Of a stretch of 64,000 nucleotides of DNA, positions 6,901 through 15,488 are shown in pieces; position 1 is the stretch's first letter; the number at the start of each line of letters is the position of its first letter. The translations under genes and the position numbers were made by a program. The DNA comes from Bacillota bacterium (GTDB lineage: Bacteria > Bacillota > Clostridia > Christensenellales > Aristaeellaceae), in the NCBI GenBank assembly GCA_023416585.1, contig JAEZHM010000068.1, forward strand, positions 87,661 through 151,660. Reading direction: 5' to 3'. The notes below the pieces were generated by a model. It was not told where the DNA came from. It searched no databases and saw only the letters and a program-made list of their open reading frames with translations.

Positions 6901-9900
6901 ATGGGGTACATAACGCCCAAGGAAGCCGCGGAAAAATGGGGTATTTCCCAGCGAAGGGTACACATGCTTTGCCTAAAGGGCCGAATAGAAGGGGCAGAGC
7001 GGCATCATTGGATATGGCTGATTCCGGATGTTTCCCCAAAGCCGTCGGATGCCAGGATCAAATCCGGTAGATACGTAAAACCGGGCGCAAAAGCCCGCCG
7101 CCCCTCAGCAGGCAGCACGATCCTTGAGCGTCCCCGCCTTTTGGAAAGGCTATGCCCGCCCGGCAGCAAACTTACGTATATACACGCCGGCGCGGGATAT
7201 GGGAAAACCACGCTCATGATGCAATATGCCACGAGCCGTGGCGATGCGGTATGGATTTCATTGGACTATAGGGACAATGATATGCTGTATTTCCTACGCC
7301 ATTTGGAGACATCCATCCGCGGCACGCTGGGCGTTTTTCATTTTGACTCGGCGGATCATATGCCCTTTGCCCATGAAAGGGCGTTTCCCGTAGCGGTCAC
7401 CTCCGCCCTGATAGCAGCTCTTGGAAAAAACACGCTATCGCTTTTTTTGGATGATGTGCATACGCTTGAAAACGATATAATTATCGCGCTGCTTACTGCC
7501 CTGGTATCGGATTGCCCTGACGGTATTTCCATTATCATGGCCAGCCGGCATGAGCCCTGGAACAGCCTGTACCGCCTGAAAATGGATGGTGGGATTGCCG
7601 AAATCACCAAATCCGATCTATGCTTTATACGGGAGGAAGCCCAGTCATTATGGGGCTTTTCCAACGAGGCAGCCTACCTGTCCACCGAGGGTTGGGGATT
7701 GGCGATACAATCATACCATCTGGCCTCAAAGACCGGAAAGCCGCTTCCCGAAAGGAAGCAGCAGATGAACCGGGACCTGTATGGGTATCTGATGCATGAG
7801 ATCATGGCACAGCTCCCGGCGCATATGCAAGCCTTCTTGCAAGCAACCTCCCACCTGCCTGAAATGCACAGCAGGCTTTGCGATCTTTGGCTTAACATCG
7901 CCAATTCAAGGGCAATACTGGAGACTCTGGTACAAAGGAATATTTTTACGCAACGCGTTTCATCCGGCACATATCGTTACAACTCGCTGTTTCAAGCCTT
8001 CCTTAAGCAAAACGACCAAGGGCAGGGCTTAACTACCCTGCGCCTTGCCATGGAGCATTTTTTCAAAAACAGCCATTTTGAAGAAGCGGTTGAATATGCC
8101 ATTCTCCTCCAGGATGAAAAAGCGGTCCAGGATTGCATCTGCAGCCTTCTAAGCCGGCCTTTTGCCATAGACAGGAACAGGACCCTGAAAAAGTGCCTTG
8201 ATTTTTTGCAGGCGAAATCCGCAACGGTCACTCCCCAGGTCATGCTTGCCATGGGGATGGTCCTTTCCGACCAGGGGGAGTTTTTCCGGGCGGAAAAATA
8301 CCTGGGTGCCGCAATCGCCCTATTGAATGCCAGCGACAGGTACCTTTATCTGCAAGCCATGACCCATATGGCAAGGGTTTTACGCAACAGGGTATCCTTT
8401 GAGGCGAGCAACCGCTGTATAAACAGTCTGCTCCCGCTGCTTGATGATGTCCCTGGTCAGGTTTTGTACAGCGTTTTGATCGAAAAAATCTACAACCTTG
8501 CTTCCACTTCCCACCTTAAGGAATCACTGGCACTGACAACAGCCATGATGGATAGATGCATGTCAGCGGGGGACATAGGCACCAAGGCATGGTTTGAACG
8601 TTATCTGACAGTGATCTATTTCTATATGGGGGATTACATAAATTGCCTCCGGTTCTATGAACGATCCTTGTCAATACCCCAAAAAGAACAGGATTGGCTG
8701 ATACGCCACAGTGTGGGGGCGTATGCGGCCAAAGCTTATCAAATGCTTGGGCAGGAAGACAAGATTGCTCCCATCCTGGAGGCTGAGCTGGCGCTTTTGA
8801 AGCATATGGAGCTTTATGAAGAATTCAGCATGCACTATCTGCTTCACGCTGAAATCCTTCATTCAGCCGAGCATCTGAAACGGCATCTGGGCATGTCCTT
8901 TGATTTCACAGCCGCAGACCGATATATGGACCTGGCATCTGAATATGCCGTATTGAACCGCAGCACCCAGGACAACGATTTACTTGTAAGGATGTGGCAC
9001 CTGTCGGCCCGCCTGCTGGATCATCCTGAAAAAGCGGAGTTTTCCATCTCGGAAGCGATGACCCTGCTGAAAAATGCCTCGCCGTTTACACAGTCCATAT
9101 CCTATGGACGCATGGCAAACGCTATGGATATGCTGGAACTGGATGCAAAGCAATGCAAAGCTTTTTTTCGGCGCTGCATCCGCATCGGGGAAAAATTTGG
9201 ATGTTATGCCTATACGGTAAACGCATACGGAAGGCTGGCAGCCATATACCTGCGGGAGGGGGATGTGGAAGCGGCCAAAAAGTATACCCGATCTTTCCTC
9301 AAGCTTAGCCAGCTATACGGCCATTATTATTACATGCGCTTCCGGCAGCTTTATGCGCCGGTGCTCCAGTTAGCTGTGGAGTCGGACATCCTTCCGGATT
9401 TTGCACAGGAGATGCTGACCTTCGGTGGGTATGTGACCGAACGGGTCTACATCCATACCCTGGGAACCTTCTATATCTGCGCAGCCGAAAACCGGGAGAT
9501 ACCCATCAAAATACGCACGAAAAAAGCCCGCGAGCTTCTTGCCTATCTGCTGGAGCATCCCAAGGGGGTCACCAGGGAACAGATACATGCCGATTTATGG
9601 GGAGACAGTGAGGCGGATGTAAACAGCCTGTTCCATACCCGCAGGGGAGAAATCCGCCAGGCATTTGAACGCTTGGGTGCAAAGAATCCCATATTGCTTG
9701 AGAACAGCCTTTATTCTTTGAACCGGGCTGAGATCGTATGCGACCATGATTTGTATATGCAGGCGGTAACGGAATTCCGCAGGACAAAAACCCAGCAAAG
9801 TGCCCAGCAAGTAGCGCAGAGGTATACGGGCCGGTATCTGAACGACCTTGAAGCGCTATGGGCAGAAAGCTCCCGGATGAGATATGAGGAATCCTTCTGG

Positions 9901-9990
9901 GAAGCCGCCGAGACTCTGTGGGTCAGTTGCAGGGCAGCAGGCCGAAAAGTTCAAGCCATGGAACTGCTCGAGCGATTCGGGGGCCAATGA
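6901..9990 (+). CDS. Large BTAD/MalT-like ATPase transcriptional regulator
   Basis: About 1029-aa regulator with three parts. An N-terminal excisionase-like helix-turn-helix (YITPKEAAEKWGISQRRVHM) is followed by a STAND-type ATPase with Walker A HAGAGYGKTT and Walker B LSLFLDDVHTL, then a long helical TPR-like region. The C-terminus has an OmpR-type winged helix (VYIHTLGTFYICAAENREI) and a bacterial transcriptional activator domain, as in SARP proteins. Starts at 6880, 6892 and 6901 are possible; 6901 gives the N-terminus usual for this group and lies after the promoter. Such proteins are signal-activated regulators; being next to the RiPP island suggests, but does not prove, that it controls it. 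Confidence 0.85.
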   Translation: MGYITPKEAAEKWGISQRRVHMLCLKGRIEGAERHHWIWLIPDVSPKPSDARIKSGRYVKPGAKARRPSAGSTILERPRLLERLCPPGSKLTYIHAGAGYGKTTLMMQYATSRGDAVWISLDYRDNDMLYFLRHLETSIRGTLGVFHFDSADHMPFAHERAFPVAVTSALIAALGKNTLSLFLDDVHTLENDIIIALLTALVSDCPDGISIIMASRHEPWNSLYRLKMDGGIAEITKSDLCFIREEAQSLWGFSNEAAYLSTEGWGLAIQSYHLASKTGKPLPERKQQMNRDLYGYLMHEIMAQLPAHMQAFLQATSHLPEMHSRLCDLWLNIANSRAILETLVQRNIFTQRVSSGTYRYNSLFQAFLKQNDQGQGLTTLRLAMEHFFKNSHFEEAVEYAILLQDEKAVQDCICSLLSRPFAIDRNRTLKKCLDFLQAKSATVTPQVMLAMGMVLSDQGEFFRAEKYLGAAIALLNASDRYLYLQAMTHMARVLRNRVSFEASNRCINSLLPLLDDVPGQVLYSVLIEKIYNLASTSHLKESLALTTAMMDRCMSAGDIGTKAWFERYLTVIYFYMGDYINCLRFYERSLSIPQKEQDWLIRHSVGAYAAKAYQMLGQEDKIAPILEAELALLKHMELYEEFSMHYLLHAEILHSAEHLKRHLGMSFDFTAADRYMDLASEYAVLNRSTQDNDLLVRMWHLSARLLDHPEKAEFSISEAMTLLKNASPFTQSISYGRMANAMDMLELDAKQCKAFFRRCIRIGEKFGCYAYTVNAYGRLAAIYLREGDVEAAKKYTRSFLKLSQLYGHYYYMRFRQLYAPVLQLAVESDILPDFAQEMLTFGGYVTERVYIHTLGTFYICAAENREIPIKIRTKKARELLAYLLEHPKGVTREQIHADLWGDSEADVNSLFHTRRGEIRQAFERLGAKNPILLENSLYSLNRAEIVCDHDLYMQAVTEFRRTKTQQSAQQVAQRYTGRYLNDLEALWAESSRMRYEESFWEAAETLWVSCRAAGRKVQAMELLERFGGQ

Positions 9991-10029
9991 TCACTTCCTG
10001 CACCAAGAAGTTTTTACTGAAAAAAGTGC

Positions 10030-10060
10030 TTGACATTAACGTTACGTAAAGGTTTATCAT
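10030..10060 (+). promoter_or_regulatory. MerR-type promoter with 19-bp spacer
   Basis: TTGACA (10030-10035) and TATCAT (10055-10060) are separated by 19 bases, longer than the usual 17. The spacer carries TTAACGTTACGTAAAGG. Over-long spacers with a dyad are the hallmark of promoters activated by MerR-family proteins, so the gene downstream probably controls itself. Confidence 0.75.
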
Positions 10061-10083
10061 GGATTTGCCGGGAGGAATGCAAG

Positions 10084-10845
10084 ATGGAATACTCCGTTTT
10101 GAAGCTGGGGAAATTGGCCGGGATCAGCACCCGTACGCTTAGGTACTACGACGAGATCGGGCTGCTTTCGCCCATGAAAGTCACCGCGTCGGGCTACCGG
10201 GTATACGGCGAAAAAGAAGTGGACGCACTTCAGCAGATCCTGTATTACCGTGAGTTGGATTTAAGCCTCACGGATATCAAGGCCATTGTCTCCACGCCGT
10301 CCTTTGACCGGTTGGCGGCACTTTCTAGCCATCTTTCGGAACTCAACAAAAGGCGGGACCGGTTAAGCCGCCTGATTCAAAGTGTGGAGCAGACAATCCT
10401 CCACGAGAAAGGAAAAATCGAAATGAGCGACAAAGAAAAATTTGAAGCCTTCAAAAAAGACTTGATCCGGGAGAACGAAGAGAAATACGGTGCAGAGGTA
10501 AGAGAAAAGTACGGCAACAAGCAGGTGGACGAAAGCAACGCCAAAATGATGAACCTGACGAAGGAACAATACGACAGCATGCAGAAGATGGCGGCGGAGA
10601 TCGTATCCAAACTGGAGCAGGCGGTTTTGCAAAAGGCCGACCCAACAGGAGAAGCTGGCATGCGCCTGGCGCAAATGCATAAAGAATGGCTCTCCTACAC
10701 CTGGAAGGAGTATTCCAAGGAAGCGCACCTTGGCCTTACGCAGATGTATGTGGACGACGAGCGCTTTACCGCCTATTACGACAGCCGGGTGAAAGGCTGC
10801 GCGGTCTTTTTGAGGGATGCGGTGGCAGCCTTTATGAAGGAATAG
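10084..10845 (+). CDS. MerR-family regulator with TipAS antibiotic-recognition domain
   Basis: 253-aa regulator. Residues 1-70 are a MerR winged helix (YSVLKLGKLAGISTRTLRYY, then GYRVYGEKEVDALQQI), followed by the long dimerisation helix. From about residue 125 comes a TipAS-like helical domain that in relatives traps peptide antibiotics or hydrophobic drugs. GGGAGGA precedes the ATG by 7 bases. The MerR-type promoter upstream implies autoregulation. No efflux pump lies next to it; the following methyltransferase has its own promoter. A peptide-sensing domain so near a RiPP cluster is suggestive only. Confidence 0.88.
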   Translation: MEYSVLKLGKLAGISTRTLRYYDEIGLLSPMKVTASGYRVYGEKEVDALQQILYYRELDLSLTDIKAIVSTPSFDRLAALSSHLSELNKRRDRLSRLIQSVEQTILHEKGKIEMSDKEKFEAFKKDLIRENEEKYGAEVREKYGNKQVDESNAKMMNLTKEQYDSMQKMAAEIVSKLEQAVLQKADPTGEAGMRLAQMHKEWLSYTWKEYSKEAHLGLTQMYVDDERFTAYYDSRVKGCAVFLRDAVAAFMKE

Positions 10846-10853
10846 AACACAAA

Positions 10854-10883
10854 ATCGCCTGGCGGCTTTAACCGTCAGGCGAT
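10854..10883. terminator. Hairpin after MerR/TipA gene
   Basis: 12-bp stem ATCGCCTGGCGG / CCGTCAGGCGAT with one G-T pair and a 6-base loop, starting 8 bases after the stop codon. The T-run behind it is weak (CCTTTGATG). Confidence 0.55.
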
Positions 10884-10958
10884 CCTTTGATGATGAGTAT
10901 CGTTTTTCTCTTTGTAATTTGTGGTAGAATGATTCAGTAGAGTTAAGCATCATCTTGT

Positions 10959-10972
10959 TGAAAGCGCTTTGA
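10959..10972 (+). promoter_or_regulatory. Candidate CcpA (cre) site
   Basis: TGAAAGCGCTTTGA matches the catabolite-repression consensus TGWAANCGNTNWCA at 13 of 14 positions and has a perfect AAAGCGCTTT core. It lies just before the ribosome site of the methyltransferase gene, downstream of a TAGAAT-type -10 near 10925, where a repressor would block transcription. Confidence 0.45.
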
Positions 10973-10985
10973 GGAGGGAAGCATC

Positions 10986-11771
10986 ATGTCCCAAATGGCC
11001 AACCCGGAACGCATTGCCAAAATGTACGTAAAGAATGATACGCTTTCCACAAGGATAGGATTACATGACAAATACAGTGTAAACAAGTATGGCTGGGGCA
11101 ATTGGGTGTTTGACCAATATACGTTTCAAGATAACATGAACATTCTGGAGCTGGGATGCGGGTCAGCGGGTATTTGGCTTAACAGGGATTGCCGTTTGCC
11201 CAAACATTCAAAAATCGTTCTTTCAGATTATTCTGCGCTGATGGTTGAGAAGGCAAAAAGCCTGCTCCATGATAGCCCATCCTTTACATTCGAACAAATG
11301 GATATACAGAATATCCCCTATGACAGTAATTCTTTTGATATCGTCATTGCAAACCACATGCTGTATCATGTACCCGATCAGGAAAAAGCCTTGGCGCAAG
11401 TTTATAGGGTACTCAAGGCAGGCGCCCATTTCTATGCAACTACACTTGGCAAAAACTCACTGAAGGAATTGCAGACTATCTACCACAAGCTTGAAGATAA
11501 GGCCTCCTTTTCATACTCGGAAAATGTTTCATTTACCCTTGAAAATGGATCTGCATTATTGGGCAGATATTTTTCCGATATCGAGCAGAGGCAATATGTA
11601 GATGCTTTGCAGGTTACGAATATAGACGACCTGATCGCTTATATCAACTCCTACAATGAGGTACCTGATTCCGTACAGGACGAATTATATGCTCTTGTTC
11701 AAAATAGTTTTTCAAAAGACGGAGTGTTTTCTATCAGTAAAGAGCAGGGGATGTTTATTTGCAAAAAATAA
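10986..11771 (+). CDS. Class I SAM-dependent methyltransferase
   Basis: 261-aa enzyme predicted to move a methyl group from S-adenosylmethionine to an unknown small molecule or protein. Motif I is ILELGCGSAGIWL (about residue 55-67); the acidic residue of motif II is in KIVLSDYS; motif post-I is seen as SFDIVIANHMLYHVPD, and the loop VYRVLKAGAHFYATTLG is typical of methyltransferase_11/25 proteins. GGAGGG precedes the ATG by 7 bases. A candidate cre site and a TAGAAT -10 box lie upstream. It stands alone, convergent with the GNAT gene whose end is only 11 bases away. Confidence 0.85.
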   Translation: MSQMANPERIAKMYVKNDTLSTRIGLHDKYSVNKYGWGNWVFDQYTFQDNMNILELGCGSAGIWLNRDCRLPKHSKIVLSDYSALMVEKAKSLLHDSPSFTFEQMDIQNIPYDSNSFDIVIANHMLYHVPDQEKALAQVYRVLKAGAHFYATTLGKNSLKELQTIYHKLEDKASFSYSENVSFTLENGSALLGRYFSDIEQRQYVDALQVTNIDDLIAYINSYNEVPDSVQDELYALVQNSFSKDGVFSISKEQGMFICKK

Positions 11772-11782
11772 GCTGTTTATCC

Positions 11783-12289
11783 TTAAACATTAGCGGGCAG
11801 CTTAAGCTCCTGGCATAGCCAATGCATGTCGAACCTATCTGTCTCCCCGACGGTTTTGAACCCGGCTCGGCTGTACATGGCGACTGCCGGCGGATTTTGG
11901 GGGCTGACCATCAGGCGGATGCCGTCAAAGTTCAACTTTCGTGCAGTATTGATGGCATGGTTCAAGACAAGGGTGCCAATACCCTTGCCGCCATGATGGG
12001 GCAGAACGCCGATGCGGGCCAGTTCGCAAGGTCTTAAGATGTCTTCGCTCCACGGCATGCCAATGCTTTGAAGCTCTTGAAAGTCGCCCAGGGAAACGAC
12101 GGCGATGATCTTGCCGCCATCCTTCAAACAGTACAGCCAGCCGCTTTTAAGGTCGGTATCAAACTCTTCCCGTGTTGGATATTCCTCGGACCAGGTGCAG
12201 CCGGGAAGTTTGGAACAGGCAGTGTACAAAGCCACCACCGCTTCGCGGTCAGCGTCCTCCGCCAAAGAAAAAGTGTATATATCCTTCAT
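11783..12289 (-). CDS. GNAT-family N-acetyltransferase
   Basis: 168-aa acetyltransferase. The acetyl-CoA-binding signature is LARIGVLPHHGGKGIGTLVLNHAI; the following IRLMVSPQNPPAVAMYSRAGF is the usual strand and helix that close the fold. Its ATG overlaps the stop of the radical SAM gene upstream by 4 bases (ATGA), so it belongs to that operon. Substrate unknown; its link to the radical SAM protein suggests it acts on the same product (inference). Confidence 0.85.
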   Translation of the reverse strand: MKDIYTFSLAEDADREAVVALYTACSKLPGCTWSEEYPTREEFDTDLKSGWLYCLKDGGKIIAVVSLGDFQELQSIGMPWSEDILRPCELARIGVLPHHGGKGIGTLVLNHAINTARKLNFDGIRLMVSPQNPPAVAMYSRAGFKTVGETDRFDMHWLCQELKLPANV

Positions 12290-13344
12290 GCAGTCTCCTC
12301 CTGATGGATTTTACAATACCGGTTCAAAAGATATGTATAATAGTCCTCTTTTATAAACAGCCGCCTGCTGGTTTCATTACCGCAGGCTTTCACCATATCG
12401 CGAATCGGTACGGTTTCCGCAATGTGCTGGGCGGCGGAAGCTTTATTGCAGTAATGTTCAAGGATCGCATAGCATCCGTCAGCTTTTATATTGCCAAGTC
12501 GCCAATGCGGGGCAGGGGCGGTAATGTTTGGATATACATTGTAATCCTTGTCCACAAAAAAAACCGGCGTATCGGTTATGAGATTCCTTGTGGAGTCATC
12601 CGAAATGAGTTCGCGATACAGCTCTTCTTCCTTATGTCCGAACACATCAAACAAATCTTGTTTTTGAAAATGCTTCAGGGTGGACCGGGCAAAGGAATCC
12701 GGTATCCGAAATACCTCATCCGGCGTTACCCGGATATCATACAGCTTTTCGTTTTCCCCATCGCAGGATCCCTGGTGCATGAAGACAACAAATTCCCTGC
12801 CCATATCTTCCGAACGCCCGGCAAAGCCTTTTTGATCGAACAATTCCGTCAGGAGCGCCATCTCATCGGCATTCTTTTGATGAATAAAGAGTTGAAACCT
12901 TGGGGCAATGCCGTTTAAAAGCAAAAGGTCCGCCGTTCTCATAATCTCAGAAAACGCGCCTTTCCGGCCATAATGAAAATCAGTCGTTTGCTCTGTGCCA
13001 AAGAGCGTCAGCTGACAGGCAGCCACGTTCAGGGAACGCAGCCATGGCACATACTGCGGGTCACGGACGGCACGCCAAAAGCTCATCAGTTCAAAATGAG
13101 GTGCATGCGCAGTGGAGAGGCGGCATTCTGCTTCGTACAGTTCCCGGTAATTATCCAAATAATCCGGTTCCCGGTACCAACTGAATACTTCCAATGCATG
13201 AGTATAAGGCATAAAAGAATTCGCCACAAATTCCAGATCATGAAGATGCAGCCTTCCGTTTTGCGTAACACCCAGCCAACAATGCCTGCACCTGTTGGGA
13301 CAGCCCGCCATGTCCAGGCAGACTGTAATTTTCTTAAATTCCAA
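12286..13344 (-). CDS. Radical SAM protein of unknown function
   Basis: 352-aa radical SAM enzyme. The cluster motif is AGCPNRCRHCWLG (CX3CX2C) very near the N-terminus. There is no SPASM cluster of the usual spacing, and few other Cys residues. Start TTG 13344 has AAGGAG 7 bases before it. It is the middle gene of a three-gene unit: 17 bases after the unrecognised protein (13362-14408) and overlapping the GNAT gene by 4 bases. The substrate cannot be read from sequence. It differs clearly from the peptide maturase at 3439-4830. Confidence 0.8.
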   Translation of the reverse strand: MEFKKITVCLDMAGCPNRCRHCWLGVTQNGRLHLHDLEFVANSFMPYTHALEVFSWYREPDYLDNYRELYEAECRLSTAHAPHFELMSFWRAVRDPQYVPWLRSLNVAACQLTLFGTEQTTDFHYGRKGAFSEIMRTADLLLLNGIAPRFQLFIHQKNADEMALLTELFDQKGFAGRSEDMGREFVVFMHQGSCDGENEKLYDIRVTPDEVFRIPDSFARSTLKHFQKQDLFDVFGHKEEELYRELISDDSTRNLITDTPVFFVDKDYNVYPNITAPAPHWRLGNIKADGCYAILEHYCNKASAAQHIAETVPIRDMVKACGNETSRRLFIKEDYYTYLLNRYCKIHQEETA

Positions 13345-13361
13345 TGTTCGCTCCTTCCCGG

Positions 13362-14408
13362 CTATGCGCTTATAACCTCCGAAACGGCCTTAGCCTCCAC
13401 AGCACCTGTGATTTCAAAGGTAAACCGCCTGGCCCAGGGCTCACGGGTGCAAAGGGAAATGCCGTTCACAAGGCTGATGCTTTCGCCGCCGCACCGGCCG
13501 CACCCAATGCAGCCAAACTGCTCCATGTTTTTCCGGATGGAGGGTACAAGCTGTTCCTTATTAAGAGCCAGTGCGGAAAGCTGATCCAAGGGCGCCCCCA
13601 TTTCAAAGAAAAGTACGTCCGTATGGATAGTGAAGATGCAAAACGTTTTCCCCTTGCGCATCAAATGAATGATCCAATGGGGTGTGCAATAGGACCAGAA
13701 TTTGCAGCTTGCCTTCATCCCCTGTCCTGCTATGAAATTGGAAACAAACCCCTTCCACAATCCGGCCCGTGGTCCCAATGAGCGTAAAATATCCGGCCGC
13801 AAAGGATTAATATCCTCTTTTCTCTTCCCCCCGCCAAGCAGTGCTGTTTCAAAATCCGCCCTCATGATTAGGTCGGTCTGCATGGCATAATCCTTTTTGC
13901 TGTCCATAACAGGGATGCGGCATACAAAATACTTTAGTGCCTGGAAAAAGGAAGGGCAGCTTTCATTATATAGGTGTACCGCATCGCAGGATTGGTATGA
14001 TTCTGCGGAGCGGCCATTTTTCTCATACTCAAAATAGAAGCCATAATTTTGCAGCGCTTCCAGGTGAAAAGCCGCCGGTTTTTTGAAATGCTTTCGGATA
14101 AGTGTCTTATCCAAACGAAGGGATGATACCTCACCTTCCCGCATGAGTTCCCCATAACCGCCTGCCACATACAAAAACAAAACGGTCTGGGTCAACCGGT
14201 GATAGCTTTCAAGGTCATCCTCCACGCGGTAGGTGGCGGTATCCGCATATATATCCAGCAAAAGCTGCCGCATATACCTTAGTCCCTCCAGAATATCCTC
14301 CCTATCGGAGCTCTCAATTCTATCCTCTGTCAATTCGGCCGGGAAATCGCAAACGTTTCGGCGTAAAAACTCGGCCCGCGTTTCAAAGGGCGATGACTGA
14401 AAAAGCAT
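13362..14408 (-). CDS. Conserved-looking hypothetical protein, first gene of radical SAM operon
   Basis: 348-aa protein that I do not recognise. It has no signal peptide or membrane helix. The N-terminal half looks helical (ILEGLRYMRQLLLDIYADTA). A Cys-rich stretch near the C-terminus, FGCIGCGRCGGE, could bind metal or an iron-sulfur cluster. GAGGAGGA precedes the ATG, and an extended -10 box TTTGGTATAAT lies about 35 bases upstream. Because it leads the radical SAM and GNAT genes with tight spacing, it probably works in the same pathway, possibly as the electron-transfer or substrate partner (inference). Confidence 0.7.
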   Translation of the reverse strand: MLFQSSPFETRAEFLRRNVCDFPAELTEDRIESSDREDILEGLRYMRQLLLDIYADTATYRVEDDLESYHRLTQTVLFLYVAGGYGELMREGEVSSLRLDKTLIRKHFKKPAAFHLEALQNYGFYFEYEKNGRSAESYQSCDAVHLYNESCPSFFQALKYFVCRIPVMDSKKDYAMQTDLIMRADFETALLGGGKRKEDINPLRPDILRSLGPRAGLWKGFVSNFIAGQGMKASCKFWSYCTPHWIIHLMRKGKTFCIFTIHTDVLFFEMGAPLDQLSALALNKEQLVPSIRKNMEQFGCIGCGRCGGESISLVNGISLCTREPWARRFTFEITGAVEAKAVSEVISA

Positions 14409-14510
14409 AATGTTCCTCCTCTATGCCCTAGCCGTTTTTTTGATTATACCAAATTATGGTCGGGAGGTATAGACAAAGCGGACCGCATCAAAAAATGCAC
14501 ACCTGAGCAG

Positions 14511-14546
14511 GAAAAGAAAGCAGGGGCGGCCTATAGCCGTCCCTGC
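14511..14546 (-). terminator. Terminator downstream of serS/HAD operon
   Basis: 11-bp stem GCAGGGGCGGC / GCCGTCCCTGC with one G-T pair and a 5-base loop; on the minus strand it is followed by TTTCTTTTC. It lies about 250 bases past the end of the HAD gene. Confidence 0.65.
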
Positions 14547-14597
14547 ACAATACACTTTGAAAAGCATTGCCCAGGAGATGAAAATGATGGCCCTTTT

Positions 14598-14706
14598 ACC
14601 TCCTTCCGCCGACTGCGGTCGGCACCTCCCTCCATGAGGGAGGCTTTCTAAGAGGCTCCCTCTTGGAGGGTTAGGGTGTTACCGACGAAGGAGGCTGGGG
14701 GAGGAC
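14598..14706. repeat. Hairpin-rich intergenic element with terminal inverted repeats
   Basis: The ends pair as TACCTCCTTC and GAAGGAGG. Inside are a CTCCCTC-CAT-GAGGGAG hairpin and a second one built from CTCCCTC and GAGGG. This looks like a small non-coding mobile or structured element; no second copy was seen in the window. Confidence 0.45.
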
Positions 14707-14794
14707 TTAAGTATCATCTGCAAATACTACTTTTGTGCAGCCAGCGAGGATACTCATGATCATCCTTGCCGGCCACAAATCAAATGTTGCCGGG

Positions 14795-15478
14795 CTATCT
14801 CCCGCAGAACTGAAGGCAGATATCAGTAAGTTCCTCCACCGAATAAACTTGTTTGTCCGCCTCCCGCCATTCCACGAAAGATCCGAAGCCATAGGCGGCT
14901 GCCACGGTGTACAGGCCGTTTTCCTTGCCAGCCAGAATATCCGAAAGCCTGTCCCCCACCATGACGGCGCGTAAGGGGTGGTATTCCCTCAGAAGTTCCC
15001 CTACCAGCTGGCCTTTCGTGCGGGTAACATCCCCGCCCTTTGCCTTTATGATATATTTCTCGATTCCCCAGTTTGAAAGCGACCTGTCCACATATTCCTG
15101 TCTGCCGTTGCTGGCGATGCACAGATTGGCACAAGCACTCAAAACATCCAGCATTTTAGGGACTCCGGGATAGATTTTTTGGCAGGAATCCAACAGCGCC
15201 ATCTGGTATTCGCCACGTATTCGTAAATGTTCCGCCTGAAGTTCCCGGGGAACCTTCAGCAGCTCAGCCGCTTCCTCATGGGAGGGACCGTTGCATTTTT
15301 CAAGTTCCGCTTGAGAGGGAACGGGGAGGTTCATGGCGAGAAAGGTTTCCTTAAGCTCCATCACACACAAATGCATGCTGTCAACCAGCGTGCCATCAAA
15401 ATCAAATATGATCATGGGCAGCCCGCACGGGACAGAAAAACCGGGGGCTGCCATGAAAAAGGGGGTACATCCTTGCAC
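14795..15478 (-). CDS. HAD-superfamily phosphatase (phosphoglycolate phosphatase-like)
   Basis: 227-aa HAD hydrolase. Motif I is MIIFDFDGTLVDS with the nucleophile Asp, motif II SNGRQEYVD, motif III Lys in KAKGGDVTRTKGQ, motif IV MVGDRLSDILAG; a helical cap lies between motifs I and II. GTG 15478 has AGGAG 7 bases upstream; a later ATG directly at MIIFDFDG lacks a ribosome site. It starts 10 bases after serS and would be under the same T-box control. Substrate unknown. Confidence 0.85.
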   Translation of the reverse strand: MQGCTPFFMAAPGFSVPCGLPMIIFDFDGTLVDSMHLCVMELKETFLAMNLPVPSQAELEKCNGPSHEEAAELLKVPRELQAEHLRIRGEYQMALLDSCQKIYPGVPKMLDVLSACANLCIASNGRQEYVDRSLSNWGIEKYIIKAKGGDVTRTKGQLVGELLREYHPLRAVMVGDRLSDILAGKENGLYTVAAAYGFGSFVEWREADKQVYSVEELTDICLQFCGR

Positions 15479-15488
15479 TGTAATGCTC

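Larger units (their letters stand above)
14409..14794. other. Intergenic region with terminator and folded repeat
   Basis: 386 bases without a gene. Contains the extended -10 promoter of the 348-aa gene (minus strand, about 14445-14455), a minus-strand terminator (14511-14546) and a hairpin-rich element (14598-14706), all listed separately. Nothing protein-like was seen. Confidence 0.6.
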
